Positions 39,253 to 49,177 of a DNA stretch of 60,866 bases are shown piece by piece. This DNA comes from Mariniblastus sp. (GTDB lineage Bacteria > Planctomycetota > Planctomycetia > Pirellulales > Pirellulaceae). The DNA lies in assembly GCA_023300235.1 (NCBI GenBank), contig JALZWN010000007.1, positions 1 to 60,866 on the forward strand, given 5' to 3'. Every line of letters begins with the position of its first letter. Within the stretch, counting starts at the first letter, position 1. Position numbers and translations under genes: made by a program. The notes under the pieces were generated by a model. That model was not told the origin of the DNA. It saw only the letters and a list, made by a program, of their open reading frames with translations, and did no database searches.

Positions 39253-41434
39253 GGCTCCACCTCAAACGACGTCGGACAACCAGCAGGCTTCCAATCACCA
39301 ACGCCAACAGCCCAGCGTGGTACTGATGTTTATTAAAATTCGCGGCAGCTTGCTCAACCATGCTCGGCCATTGATCGCTGGCCAACAACGTTTGCAAACC
39401 AGCCTGAGCCCGCTTTAAATCGCTGAGCTCGATCGGTTTAGAACTGCGCACCCACAACGCATTCTTATCGCTGAACGCTTTTACTTCTTGGACTTTTTCG
39501 ATTAGATCCTTGTGAGCTGATTCGAGCAGAGACAACAGGTCGATATTTTTATCGAACACCTTCTTTAAATCGGTTGCATACTTCTTTTGAGTTTCCAGCA
39601 AATGGTCTGCCACGTCGACGGCCATCTCCCTTTCACTTTCCTGAAACTGCTTGGCTACGTCGACCGTCACCTGCTGTTCCACCGCGGCCAAGGCCTCTAA
39701 CTTAAAACTATCGCCCAAAACCAACTGTTCCAACCGCTCCTTCAGCAACAGTTTTCGAGTCTGCTTGAATTGCAAACTTTCAGCCAACTCCAACAGACGA
39801 TTCTGACTTTTACCCGTTGAAATCAAACTACGACGGTGCTCAACCAAACGAATCCCAGAAGCCGTTGGCCCCAAAGTCTCGATCTGTTCCTTGATGCGTT
39901 CATGACTTTCGTCCAGTTCCTGCTGCAGCTGCCGCACGTTAATCAATTCCTTTTCAAGCTCGTCGCTTTTCTCCGCCAAGCTTGTTTGCTGGAACGCTAA
40001 ATTTTTGTTGTACTCCGCAAGTTCTTTTAACTTCGGCGTGGACAAAATCAATCGATTTTTGAGTGTTTTGTTAGCAGCGATAAGTCGTTCTTTAATTTCA
40101 TGATCGCGATATCTATCACTGCGCTCACTCCAAATCGCCAAATCATGCTCCGTTAACTTAATCTTTAACGTGAGTTCTTCGAGTCGAAGAGGTAATAACT
40201 GGCCGAGTTGTTCGTGACGGATGTCTTCGAGCTTCAACAATTCCTCGGTTATTTCCAGCGACAACAACTTGGCATCAAACTGCAACTTCTGCAGCGACCC
40301 GCGCAAGTCCTCTTCCGCCTTCCCCTTCAATTCCTCGACTTGCTTTTTCGTTTCGGCTTTTTCTTTGGCGTTTTTCCGAAGCAGCTCCGGAAGGGCGGTA
40401 GCCCGGCGATCTTGATCTGTGATTTCATCGCGGACTTCGTTGTGGATTTCAATATCGGCCTGCAACGATACCTGCCCCTCTTTCAACTTTTTCTGAACCT
40501 TGTCGATCGCTTCGCGGAGATCGACCGGAAACGGCTCTGGCTTGATCGGTTGCTTCAACTCCGCCGCTTTCTTTTCAGCTTCGGCAGCCTGTCGTTTTTC
40601 TTTCTCTAAAGCGGCAACCTTGCCTTTCTGAACAACCAAATCTTTCTTTTGCTTCTCAAGCTCGCCTTGCTTGCCTTCAAATGCTTTCTTCTTTTCAGTA
40701 TCAATGTCGAACTTCTCCAAATCGGAGGCAGCTTTGCTAGTCCACTCATCCGCCAAACTCGACAGCGTATTGAACTCGTCCTTGCTGCCATCGGCTTCGC
40801 CAGACTCGTCCGCAGCACGCTGTTTCTTTTTGGCTTCCAAACGAGCTTTGATCTCACCCAATCTCATCTTGTAGTCATCGATCTGCTGCTCGGACCAAGT
40901 CGGCTCTCCCACTACAGCGGACGTAAAACTAGCCGTACGAACCTGCGATTGCGAATCGCTTGGCCAAGAATTAATCCGTGCCGCTGGCCGATGCTCTCCT
41001 CGGCTTGGAACCGATCGCATCCACTGCTTCAACTGCTTCTCGGAGACCAAGGAATTATGCAAATCAGAATTCAACCAAACCACCACGACCGGCGGTTGGT
41101 CTTGCTCAAAAAACGAACGATCCAGATCCCCTGCAGGTCGCTCCGCCAAACGCGGCGACAAAGAGGGCGTTAATGGATTCGGGGAACGCTCAAAATGCGT
41201 TGGCGATGACTGCTCAACGCTTGGTTCGATCTGGATAAAACGCAAATCCGGCAACGGCGTCGGCCGCAGCGGATTCGAGTGATCAACTCGTTTAACAGCC
41301 TGATTCATTTCCAAATGCCCCAGGCGATCATCACGCCCGCCCCCTTGCTGCCCAGCGGCGCATAGCCCCCAACTAGCCATCGCGATAAACGCAAAAACTA
41401 ACAACGCAAATAAATTTCGAATGGAAAAAGGCAT
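39245..41434 (-). CDS. Secreted coiled-coil protein corresponding to the periplasmic half of a MscK/YjeP-type channel
   Basis: Signal peptide, extended coiled coil, C-terminal LWVRSSKPIELSDL...LALVIGSLLVVRRRLRWSHE; 8-nt overlap (ATGAGTAG) with the downstream channel ORF. Confidence 0.75.
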   Translation of the reverse strand: MPFSIRNLFALLVFAFIAMASWGLCAAGQQGGGRDDRLGHLEMNQAVKRVDHSNPLRPTPLPDLRFIQIEPSVEQSSPTHFERSPNPLTPSLSPRLAERPAGDLDRSFFEQDQPPVVVVWLNSDLHNSLVSEKQLKQWMRSVPSRGEHRPAARINSWPSDSQSQVRTASFTSAVVGEPTWSEQQIDDYKMRLGEIKARLEAKKKQRAADESGEADGSKDEFNTLSSLADEWTSKAASDLEKFDIDTEKKKAFEGKQGELEKQKKDLVVQKGKVAALEKEKRQAAEAEKKAAELKQPIKPEPFPVDLREAIDKVQKKLKEGQVSLQADIEIHNEVRDEITDQDRRATALPELLRKNAKEKAETKKQVEELKGKAEEDLRGSLQKLQFDAKLLSLEITEELLKLEDIRHEQLGQLLPLRLEELTLKIKLTEHDLAIWSERSDRYRDHEIKERLIAANKTLKNRLILSTPKLKELAEYNKNLAFQQTSLAEKSDELEKELINVRQLQQELDESHERIKEQIETLGPTASGIRLVEHRRSLISTGKSQNRLLELAESLQFKQTRKLLLKERLEQLVLGDSFKLEALAAVEQQVTVDVAKQFQESEREMAVDVADHLLETQKKYATDLKKVFDKNIDLLSLLESAHKDLIEKVQEVKAFSDKNALWVRSSKPIELSDLKRAQAGLQTLLASDQWPSMVEQAAANFNKHQYHAGLLALVIGSLLVVRRRLRWSHE

Positions 41435-41870
41435 GGTCTACACTGAAGCCGCAAGATTGAGTCTGGATACTAGGAGCCTCAAATATCTGATTCAAGGTCA
41501 ACGCGGCGACAAAAAACCGTCCAAAACTACCCTCGGGGGTCATAAAATCCACTAAAACCGCCTAGCCCCCAGTTCACTCAAAGCCCTCACTCGCCAAATA
41601 AGCTTCCCGACCTTGGTTCAACTAACCGAAATTAATCGATAAACTGTTGGCCGCGGCTCGGAGAGCCGTGCCCGATCCTTAACGAGCTTCTCAGCCAGCA
41701 AAGCATGCCTACTGAAAGCACTAGGGTGAATCAGTTTTACCAATCAGGAACGCCCATACAGCTGGTAGCCCGACTTCAAAAACTGAATCAGCCTGCTGGA
41801 AGCACAACCAAACACGCACAACAATGGCGTAAAACAAACCAGTCACCAAAACCAATTTGGACCCAATACG

Positions 41871-42809
41871 ATGCCACGTAACCAAACCTTTGACAACGCA
41901 GTCGCCGCGGTTGGCGATACCCCCATGATCAAGATCAACCGCTTGATCCCGGCCGACCACGCCACCGTCTTTGCCAAGTGCGAATTCTACTCACCGCTCA
42001 ACAGCGTCAAAGACCGAATCGGCTCCGCGATGATCGAAGCTGGCGAACGCGATGGTTTGGTCACCGCCAACACTCACGTCGTCGAACCGACCAGCGGCAA
42101 CACCGGCATTGCGTTGGCGTTTGTTTGTGCCGCCAAAGGTTACAAGCTGACCCTAACCATGCCCGATTCAATGTCCATCGAACGCCGCACTCTGCTCAAG
42201 CAACTCGGCGCGAACTTGGTTTTGACGCCTGCCGCCGAAGGCATCCCAGGCTCCATCCGCCGCGCGACCGAAATCGTGGGAGCCGACCCCAACGGTTGGA
42301 TGCCACAACAATTTGAAAACCCAGCCAACCCAGCGGTCCACGAAGCCACTACTGGCCCCGAGATCTGGGAGGACAGCGGTCAAAACATCGACGCGATCGT
42401 TGCAGGAGTTGGAACCGGCGGCACGATCACCGGCTCTTCCCGGTTTCTGAAAAAAATGAACCCCAACTTTAAAGCCTACGCCGTTGAACCAACCACCTCG
42501 CCGGTCATCAGTGGCGGCGAACCAGGCAAGCACAAGATCCAAGGCATCGGTGCGGGCTTCGTTCCAAAAAACCTGGACACTTCGATCGTCGATGAAGTAA
42601 TCACCGTCTCCAGCGAAGAAGCATTCGAGTGGGGCAAGAAACTGGCCGCCCAAGAAGGCATCGTCGCCGGTATCAGCAGCGGAGCCAACCTCTGCGCCGC
42701 CGCCAAACTTGCCGCTCGCCCCGAAATGAAGGGCAAACGAATCGTCACCATCATGTGCAGCTTAGGCGAACGCTACTTGTCGACTCCTCTCTTCGGCGAC
42801 GAAGCGTAA
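41871..42809 (+). CDS. cysK: Cysteine synthase A (PLP-dependent)
   Basis: LNSVKDRIGSAMIEAGE (PLP Lys), EPTSGNTGIALAFVCAAKGYKLTLTMPDSMS, GVGTGGTITGSSRFLKK. Confidence 0.95.
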   Translation: MPRNQTFDNAVAAVGDTPMIKINRLIPADHATVFAKCEFYSPLNSVKDRIGSAMIEAGERDGLVTANTHVVEPTSGNTGIALAFVCAAKGYKLTLTMPDSMSIERRTLLKQLGANLVLTPAAEGIPGSIRRATEIVGADPNGWMPQQFENPANPAVHEATTGPEIWEDSGQNIDAIVAGVGTGGTITGSSRFLKKMNPNFKAYAVEPTTSPVISGGEPGKHKIQGIGAGFVPKNLDTSIVDEVITVSSEEAFEWGKKLAAQEGIVAGISSGANLCAAAKLAARPEMKGKRIVTIMCSLGERYLSTPLFGDEA

Positions 42810-42835
42810 CTCACACGGCTGATAGACATTTCAAA

Positions 42836-42867
42836 AAGTGGCACAATGCATCGATCTTGTGCCGCTT
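42836..42867 (+). terminator. Candidate terminator downstream of cysK
   Basis: AAGTGGCACAA ... TTGTGCCGCTT stem (one G-U wobble) followed by TTCCTTGT. Confidence 0.5.
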
Positions 42868-42964
42868 TCCTTGTACCCAAACGCAGCGTTTAAGATTAAA
42901 TCAAAATTCGCGGGGTTTCGGTTACACTCCCATTTTTCAATACACACCACTCCCAGCTTTAATC

Positions 42965-44005
42965 ATGAAACGCAGTTCCCTTTGTTTTCTTGCCTTGGCC
43001 GCAACGTTCATCAGCTTTCTTGGGTGTGAAAAACCAAACACCGCTGACGGCGAGGGTGGACAACGCCAATTCATCACCCTAGGTACGGCGCCTCTCGGCG
43101 GAGCCTTTGTTCCAGTTGGCAATGCGATCGCGACCACCGTCGACACGAACAAAGGTGACCTTAACTGGGTAGTCAGCTCAAAAGCCACCAAAGGCACCCA
43201 AGAAAACATCCGCAACCTCGAATCAGGCGAACTACAAGTTGCAATGGCCAACGCGGCGATCAGTTACTTTGCCGTTCGCGGCGAAGGAGCCTGGAAAACT
43301 AAACGCGAAATCCGCGCGATCGCGACGATTGCCCCGAACGTAGGCATGTTCGTAACCACCAAAGGCACCGGCATCAAATCGATTGCCGACCTCAAGGGAA
43401 AACGAGTCGTGCTCGGCCCAGCAGGAGCCGGATTCAACTACTTTCTTGAACCGCTATTGGAAGCCCACGGTATCAAGTACAGCGACATGACGGTTTTAAA
43501 CGGCAACTATCTATCAGCCTCGAACATGATCGCAGATGGCAAAGCCGATGCAGCGTTCATGGGAGGAGCACACCCAGTTAGCGCCGCGAGCCAACTTTGC
43601 AGTTCGCAGGACGTCGAGTTCCTTCAATTCGACGAAACCGCGGTTGAAAAACTAAAAGCGTATCCTTTCTACTTCAATGTTCCCATTCCCGCAGAAAAGT
43701 ACAGCGACTTGAACGAGGCCTTGATGGGGATCAATGTTGGTAACATGCAATTGCTTTCGCACGCAAATGTTTCAGAGGACGTCATCTACAACTTCACCAA
43801 AGTGATGTACGAAAACCGCGGCGGCATCGCCGAGCAACACCCCGCGGGCAAAGCACTCAACCCAAAAAACATCATCCGTGACACCGGCACCCCATTCCAC
43901 CCTGGCGCGATCAAGTACTACAAAGAAATTGGCCTCTGGGCAGATGACACGGCAGAAACAACCGAAAGCGGCGCCGAAGAAAAAACAGAAGCCATGGCGA
44001 AGTAA
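42965..44005 (+). CDS. TAXI-family TRAP transporter solute-binding lipoprotein
   Basis: Lipobox (MKRSSLCFLALAATFISFLGC), ITLGTAPLGGAFVPVGNAIA, SIADLKGKRVVLGPAGAGFNY; start trimmed from ORF-track 42629 because upstream part overlaps cysK and lacks signal features. Confidence 0.88.
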   Translation: MKRSSLCFLALAATFISFLGCEKPNTADGEGGQRQFITLGTAPLGGAFVPVGNAIATTVDTNKGDLNWVVSSKATKGTQENIRNLESGELQVAMANAAISYFAVRGEGAWKTKREIRAIATIAPNVGMFVTTKGTGIKSIADLKGKRVVLGPAGAGFNYFLEPLLEAHGIKYSDMTVLNGNYLSASNMIADGKADAAFMGGAHPVSAASQLCSSQDVEFLQFDETAVEKLKAYPFYFNVPIPAEKYSDLNEALMGINVGNMQLLSHANVSEDVIYNFTKVMYENRGGIAEQHPAGKALNPKNIIRDTGTPFHPGAIKYYKEIGLWADDTAETTESGAEEKTEAMAK

Positions 44006-44050
44006 CCGCCCTGCCTATCGTTCGCTTCGAAAAAGCATTAGGCTGCTACC

Positions 44051-45346
44051 ATGCGTTGGTTGTTCAACTTTCTCTATCTAGCATTTTTCCTGATCGCCAG
44101 CCCATGGATGCTATGGCGAATCATTCAAGGAAAAAGTCGCCGCGGTTGGCTGCAGAAATTCTTTGGGCTCGCCCCTGGCCGCACGCAAATCGGGCCCTGT
44201 ATCTGGATGCACGCGGTCAGCGTCGGCGAAGTTAACCTACTGCAACCAGTCATCAACGAACTCCTCAGCCAACAACCCGATCTGCAGATCGCGATTTCCA
44301 CATCCACCGAAACCGGATTCGATCTCGCCAGCCAAAAGTACGCCCTCCATCAAGTTTTCTTTTGCCCGTATGACTTTTCGTGGGCCATCAAAAATGTTCT
44401 CAAACGAATAAAGCCCGACGCCATCATTTTGGCCGAGCTTGAACTTTGGCCCAATCTAATTGGCGTGGCCAGCAAACGAGAAGTTCCCGTGATCGTGATC
44501 AACGGTCGGATCAGCGAAAATAGTCATCGCGGTTACAAACGTTTCAGAACCCTCACCGCACCGATGTTCCAGCGGCTTTCGCTGATCCTGACGCAGACCA
44601 AAACCTACGCCGACCGCTTTATCGATCTTGGCTGCGACGCCAACCGTGTTTCGACATCCGGCAGCGTCAAATTCGACGGCGTCACCACCAACCCAAACAA
44701 CCCTCAGACTAAACGGCTCGCCGACGAGGCCGGTTTCACACAAGACGATTTTGTTTTCGTAGCCGGCAGCACCCAGCTAGAAGAAGACACGATCGCCGCC
44801 GACGTTTTTCAACGACTCGTGCCCCAGTTCCCCAATCTAAAACTCGTCTTGGTTCCTCGGCACCCCAAACGCTGCCCTCAACTAAAACAACAACTCCAAC
44901 GAGCGTCGATCGAGATCGACCTACGCACCGAACTCACAACCGCCCGCAATTCATCCCGCCCGCTGGTAGTCAACGTGATCGGCGAACTTGGCCATTGGTG
45001 GGGGCGAGCCAACGCGGCATACGTGGGCGGTAGCATGGGCAGCCGGGAGGGCCAAAACATGATCGAACCAAGCGCCTATGCGGTGCCGACCTCTTTCGGG
45101 CCACGCACCAAAAACTTTCGCGACGTCGTCAACCAGTTGTTAGCACAAGAGGCCGCCGTGGTCGTCAACAACGCAAACGAGCTGGAGCGATTCCTGCTCG
45201 ACTGCCTGACTTCGCCTCAAACCATGAAAGCCATGGGGGATCGAGCCCAAACGGTCGTCAACCAGAACGTCGGCGCGGCCGCAAAAACAGCGACTCAAGT
45301 CTTAGGCTTGATTGCAGAGCGTTCACCTTCGACTGGCCGGAATTAA
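44051..45346 (+). CDS. waaA: 3-deoxy-D-manno-octulosonic acid transferase
   Basis: IWMHAVSVGEVNLLQPVINELL, ISTSTETGFDLA, AELELWPNLIGVA, VNVIGELGHWWGRANAAYVGGSMGSREGQNMIEPSAYAVPTSFGP. Confidence 0.95.
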   Translation: MRWLFNFLYLAFFLIASPWMLWRIIQGKSRRGWLQKFFGLAPGRTQIGPCIWMHAVSVGEVNLLQPVINELLSQQPDLQIAISTSTETGFDLASQKYALHQVFFCPYDFSWAIKNVLKRIKPDAIILAELELWPNLIGVASKREVPVIVINGRISENSHRGYKRFRTLTAPMFQRLSLILTQTKTYADRFIDLGCDANRVSTSGSVKFDGVTTNPNNPQTKRLADEAGFTQDDFVFVAGSTQLEEDTIAADVFQRLVPQFPNLKLVLVPRHPKRCPQLKQQLQRASIEIDLRTELTTARNSSRPLVVNVIGELGHWWGRANAAYVGGSMGSREGQNMIEPSAYAVPTSFGPRTKNFRDVVNQLLAQEAAVVVNNANELERFLLDCLTSPQTMKAMGDRAQTVVNQNVGAAAKTATQVLGLIAERSPSTGRN

Positions 45347-45505
45347 CTGCCAAATTCCTTGGTAATCTTGGCGAATGCCTTCCATTTCACTCGTTGAGAG
45401 TTTGGGAAGACTCCGGTACAATCTCATGTTCAAAATCAAAAGGAGCCCGCCCTTAGAGGCTTCTACATACAACGTAAATCCCCATTGATGTTTTAGGAGA
45501 GTGCC

Positions 45506-46663
45506 GTGGCCTCTGGTAATTATTTGTTTACAAGTGAATCGGTCAGCATGGGTCACCCCGACAAACTGGCGGACCAAATTTCTGACAGCATCCTTGATGC
45601 ACTGCTCGCCCAAGACCCCGCCAGCCGCGTGGCCTGCGAAACCATGGTCACCACCGGTTTGGCCGTTATCGCTGGCGAGATCACTTCTAAAGCAGACGTG
45701 GACATCGAAAAGATCGTCCGTGATACCATCCGCAAAGTTGGCTACACCAGCGACGAAATCGGTATCGGTGCCGACACCTGCAAAGTCATGGTCCAACTTG
45801 ACCAACAAAGCCCCGACATCGCGATGGGCGTGGATGCCGACGGCGCTGGCGACCAAGGCCTGATGTTTGGCTTTGCTTGTGACGATACCGAGGAATTGAT
45901 GCCTCTACCAATCGCACTGTCGCACAAAATCCTAGCTCGCTTGAACAAAGCTCGCTTCGAAGGCGAAGTCAATTGGCTACGCCCGGACAGCAAGTCTCAA
46001 GTAACTGTCGAGTACGACGGATTCACTCCCGTTCGCATCGACACCGTTGTCGTTTCAACTCAACACAACGAAGACGTCACCAACGAAGAAATCCAAAGCT
46101 TCATCCAGAACACCATCGTCGAACCGCTACTACCAGCGGAACTGAACAAAGGCGATGTCACTTACCACATCAACCCAACTGGCAAGTTCGTCATCGGTGG
46201 CCCTCACGGCGACTGTGGTTTGACCGGTCGTAAAATCATCGTTGACACTTACGGTGGCTGGGGCCGTCACGGTGGTGGTGCTTTCAGCGGTAAAGACTCA
46301 ACCAAAGTCGACCGCAGTGCCGCTTACATGGCTCGCCACGTTGCCAAAAACATCGTCGCCTCAAAACTTGCCAAGCGTTGCGAAGTTCAATTGGCTTACG
46401 CGATCGGTGTTGCCGATCCAGTTAGCGTTCACGTTGACACGCAAGGTACCGGCTCAATTGACGACGCACAGATCTGCGAAATCGTCAAAGAGATCTTCCC
46501 GCTGTCTACGCAGGGAATCATCGAGTACTTGAAGCTTCAGCGTCCAGTGTTCAGCAAGACAGCCGAAGGCGGTCACTTCGGTCGCAACGACCCTGACTTC
46601 ACTTGGGAGTGTACTGCAGTTGCAGCCAAGATCGCAGAAAAAGCTTCTGCCACAGCCAGCTAA
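45506..46663 (+). CDS. metK: S-adenosylmethionine synthetase (GTG start)
   Basis: [81 protein letters not shown] upstream of GTG. Confidence 0.97.
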   Translation: MASGNYLFTSESVSMGHPDKLADQISDSILDALLAQDPASRVACETMVTTGLAVIAGEITSKADVDIEKIVRDTIRKVGYTSDEIGIGADTCKVMVQLDQQSPDIAMGVDADGAGDQGLMFGFACDDTEELMPLPIALSHKILARLNKARFEGEVNWLRPDSKSQVTVEYDGFTPVRIDTVVVSTQHNEDVTNEEIQSFIQNTIVEPLLPAELNKGDVTYHINPTGKFVIGGPHGDCGLTGRKIIVDTYGGWGRHGGGAFSGKDSTKVDRSAAYMARHVAKNIVASKLAKRCEVQLAYAIGVADPVSVHVDTQGTGSIDDAQICEIVKEIFPLSTQGIIEYLKLQRPVFSKTAEGGHFGRNDPDFTWECTAVAAKIAEKASATAS

Positions 46664-46688
46664 AACAGCTCAGCTTGCTAAACAAAAC

Positions 46689-46722
46689 AAAAGCCGGTCG
46701 ATTTCGTCGACCGGCTTTTTTT
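46689..46722. terminator. Bidirectional terminator between metK and the convergent sulfatase gene
   Basis: GCCGGTCGA-TTTCG-TCGACCGGC flanked by AAAA and TTTTTTT. Confidence 0.9.
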
Positions 46723-46752
46723 GTGTACGTTGGTTCTCTCGCAGAGCCTAAC

Positions 46753-48300
46753 CTACTTTTCCTGCGTTTGCTTATTCTGGCCCTGCTTTTTCTTGCCCTG
46801 TTTTTTTGACTTCCAGTCTTTCTGTGGCAGCAAGTAATCAAACCGCGGATTCTCGGGAGCAACCCGAATACCTTCTAGCAGCACCCGCATCTCACTAACG
46901 ATCTCTGGGTTCGCAGTTGACACGTCCAACACCTCAGACTCATCAGTGCTTAGATCGTACAATTCCATAGGCGCATTCGGTTTAGCCGCAGCGTTGTATC
47001 GAACGGCCTTCCACTTACCCATCCGCACGGCAACCCGCCCGCCCCTTGCTGGAAACTCCCAGTACAAATACTTGTGCGGCTTCTGACCTTCTGCCCCCAA
47101 CAAAGTCGGCAACATCGAGACACCATCCGTTGGCACGCTTAACGGTTGCTCAACCAAATCAGCCATCGTCGGCAGGAAATCCCAAAACGCGGAAAGATGA
47201 TCGGACTTCGAACCGGCCTTGATCTTTCCTGGCCAATTGGCGATCAACGGAACCCGTGTTCCACCTTCGTACAAATCACGCTTGTAACCGCGATTGACTC
47301 CGTTGGAATTAAAGTATTTAGGATCATGCCCGCCTTCAACATGAGGACCATTGTCCGACGAAAAAATCACCAACGTGTTATCGGCGATCCCTTGAGCCTC
47401 CAGCTCTTTCATAATATCGCCAACATAACTGTCCAAAATCTCAACCATCGCCCCAAACGCTGCGCGTGGTTCTTTCTGAGCACGATAACTGCCACCTCGG
47501 AATACCCGTTCCTTGCCGTACTTGCCGCGATGCTTCTTCATGATTGCCTCAGGCGCCACCATGTCAGCATGCGGCTGTACCGCAGCGTAGTAACAGAAAA
47601 ACGGCTGATCTTTGTTTTCACGAATAAACTTCAACGCCTGCTCGTGAATTAACCCCGGAGCGTAGTCCTTTTCCTGCTTGTCAGCATTTCCGGCAAGCAT
47701 CTCACGCTGATCGTCGCTCCATAAATGAGGAGGATAATAGCAATGGGCAATCCGCTGGCAGTTGTATCCATAGAATCGATCAAAGCCCATCTTCAGCGGT
47801 TCACTGACGCTACCCGGCCCCCCCAAACCCCACTTGCCAAACAGAGCTGTTTTGTAACCCGCCTCTTGCATGAATTTCGCGACAGTATAAGTATCGGCCG
47901 GCATTGGCTGCTGGCCTTCTGGCTTCAGTTCTGCGTTTCCGCGAACCGGACAATGCCCGGTATGCAAACCAGTCAATAAAGCACAGCGAGACGGAGCACA
48001 AACCGTGCTGCCCGAGTAGTGCTGACTGAACTGTATGCCTTGCTTAGCCAACGTATCAATATGCGGCGTTTCAAATTTCTCTTGCCCGTAGCAACTCAAG
48101 TCGCCGTAGCCCAAGTCGTCGGCGAGGATATAAATCACATTTGGCCGTTTAGCCTTATCGACCGCCTGACCTGTAACCTGAGCGACGGTAGTCTGAGCAA
48201 AACAAACCGACAAGAATGCAACCAACAAACTGGCTTGCACTTTTTGTGTGACGAAGATGCTTTTCAAGCGACCTCTCCAAATTAAATTTCCTGAATTCAA
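46753..48300 (-). CDS. Sulfatase (Cys-type, formylglycine-dependent)
   Basis: RPNVIYILADDLGYGDLSCYGQ, GSTVCAPSRCALLTGLHTGH (CxPSR), signal peptide. Confidence 0.95.
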   Translation of the reverse strand: MNSGNLIWRGRLKSIFVTQKVQASLLVAFLSVCFAQTTVAQVTGQAVDKAKRPNVIYILADDLGYGDLSCYGQEKFETPHIDTLAKQGIQFSQHYSGSTVCAPSRCALLTGLHTGHCPVRGNAELKPEGQQPMPADTYTVAKFMQEAGYKTALFGKWGLGGPGSVSEPLKMGFDRFYGYNCQRIAHCYYPPHLWSDDQREMLAGNADKQEKDYAPGLIHEQALKFIRENKDQPFFCYYAAVQPHADMVAPEAIMKKHRGKYGKERVFRGGSYRAQKEPRAAFGAMVEILDSYVGDIMKELEAQGIADNTLVIFSSDNGPHVEGGHDPKYFNSNGVNRGYKRDLYEGGTRVPLIANWPGKIKAGSKSDHLSAFWDFLPTMADLVEQPLSVPTDGVSMLPTLLGAEGQKPHKYLYWEFPARGGRVAVRMGKWKAVRYNAAAKPNAPMELYDLSTDESEVLDVSTANPEIVSEMRVLLEGIRVAPENPRFDYLLPQKDWKSKKQGKKKQGQNKQTQEK

Positions 48301-48307
48301 ATAGTTT

Positions 48308-48375
48308 TTAAGAGCTTATTCCCAATCTTTTGAGCGATGCAACTTCTGCCTTGTCGCGAAGCATTGGAATGAGCC
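48308..48375 (+). repeat. Dispersed repeat family A, copy 4
   Basis: ttaagagcttattcccaatcttttgagcgatgcaacttctgccttgtcgcgaagcattgg. Confidence 0.85.
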
Positions 48376-48506
48376 CCAAGAGTTAAGATAAACCCTCTAC
48401 CAAGCAATATCGACTGCTTTAAAACTCGACTTGCACCCAAATACTTATTAAAACTAGCCCGTAACGACCTTTCAGCCAGTCATCCACTGCTCAACCTGGA
48501 ACCTCA

Positions 48507-49061
48507 ATGTCCAACGACCACCAAAACCCTTTCGCCGCCCCACCCGGTCGACCCCCGCAATACCCAATGGCGATCACGAACACTGGCGGACGCAAACCGG
48601 GTGCTGGATACGTCAAGCAAATCCCGATCCTTGCCGTTATGACAATCGTCCAAGGCGTCCTACTCTTGCTGATGGCTGGCGGGTGCATCGCCTACGGTTG
48701 TCTTTTCATGTTCATGCCCGCAATGATGCCACCAGAGGAACAGGCTCGAATGCAAGCTCAAGCTGGACCAGTGTTTGAAATCGCAGGCTGGATTTTTATC
48801 GGCATCGGAATTTTCGTGTTACTGGTTTCGATTTTACACTTTGTTGCTGGCTTCCGCAGTTTAAGGTACCGCGGGCGGACATTCATGATTGTCACGTGGT
48901 TCCTTGGCCTGCTCGCATCCTTCACTATTTACTGTGCTCCAACCTGCATCGGCTTGGCCATCTGGGGCATGATCGTATTCTTCAATCCCGCTACCGCACA
49001 GGCTTTTAAAATGGTCGACGAAGGCGTGGACGCAAAAGAAATCCAACACCACTTTTATTAA
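48507..49061 (+). CDS. Hypothetical small multi-TM membrane protein
   Basis: ORF with Pro-rich N-terminus and about four TM segments. Confidence 0.65.
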   Translation: MSNDHQNPFAAPPGRPPQYPMAITNTGGRKPGAGYVKQIPILAVMTIVQGVLLLLMAGGCIAYGCLFMFMPAMMPPEEQARMQAQAGPVFEIAGWIFIGIGIFVLLVSILHFVAGFRSLRYRGRTFMIVTWFLGLLASFTIYCAPTCIGLAIWGMIVFFNPATAQAFKMVDEGVDAKEIQHHFY

Positions 49062-49177
49062 CCGCTAGACACCCAAACAGCACCAACCGTCCAAGCAGAA
49101 AACACGTCGCTCAAAAAAATTGCCGATCAAGCCCTCAGTGCTTGCTCCGACATTCAAAAAAGATAAGCCACAAGCTC

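Noticed and set aside
41871-42809. OvoB-type PLP lyase to complete an ovothiol pathway
   Set aside because: Motifs (SVKDRIG, EPTSGNTGIALA, GTGGTITG) are those of cysteine synthase, a different PLP fold, and it is about 17 kb from ovoA.
42629-42964. N-terminal extension of the TAXI ORF as given by the ORF track
   Set aside because: Overlaps the cysK 3' end in another frame; a proper lipoprotein signal begins at 42965.
45347-45505. SAM riboswitch upstream of metK
   Set aside because: Only ~159 nt and I could not identify a SAM-I/II/III-like core or a terminator/anti-terminator pair; only a Shine-Dalgarno before the GTG is supportable.
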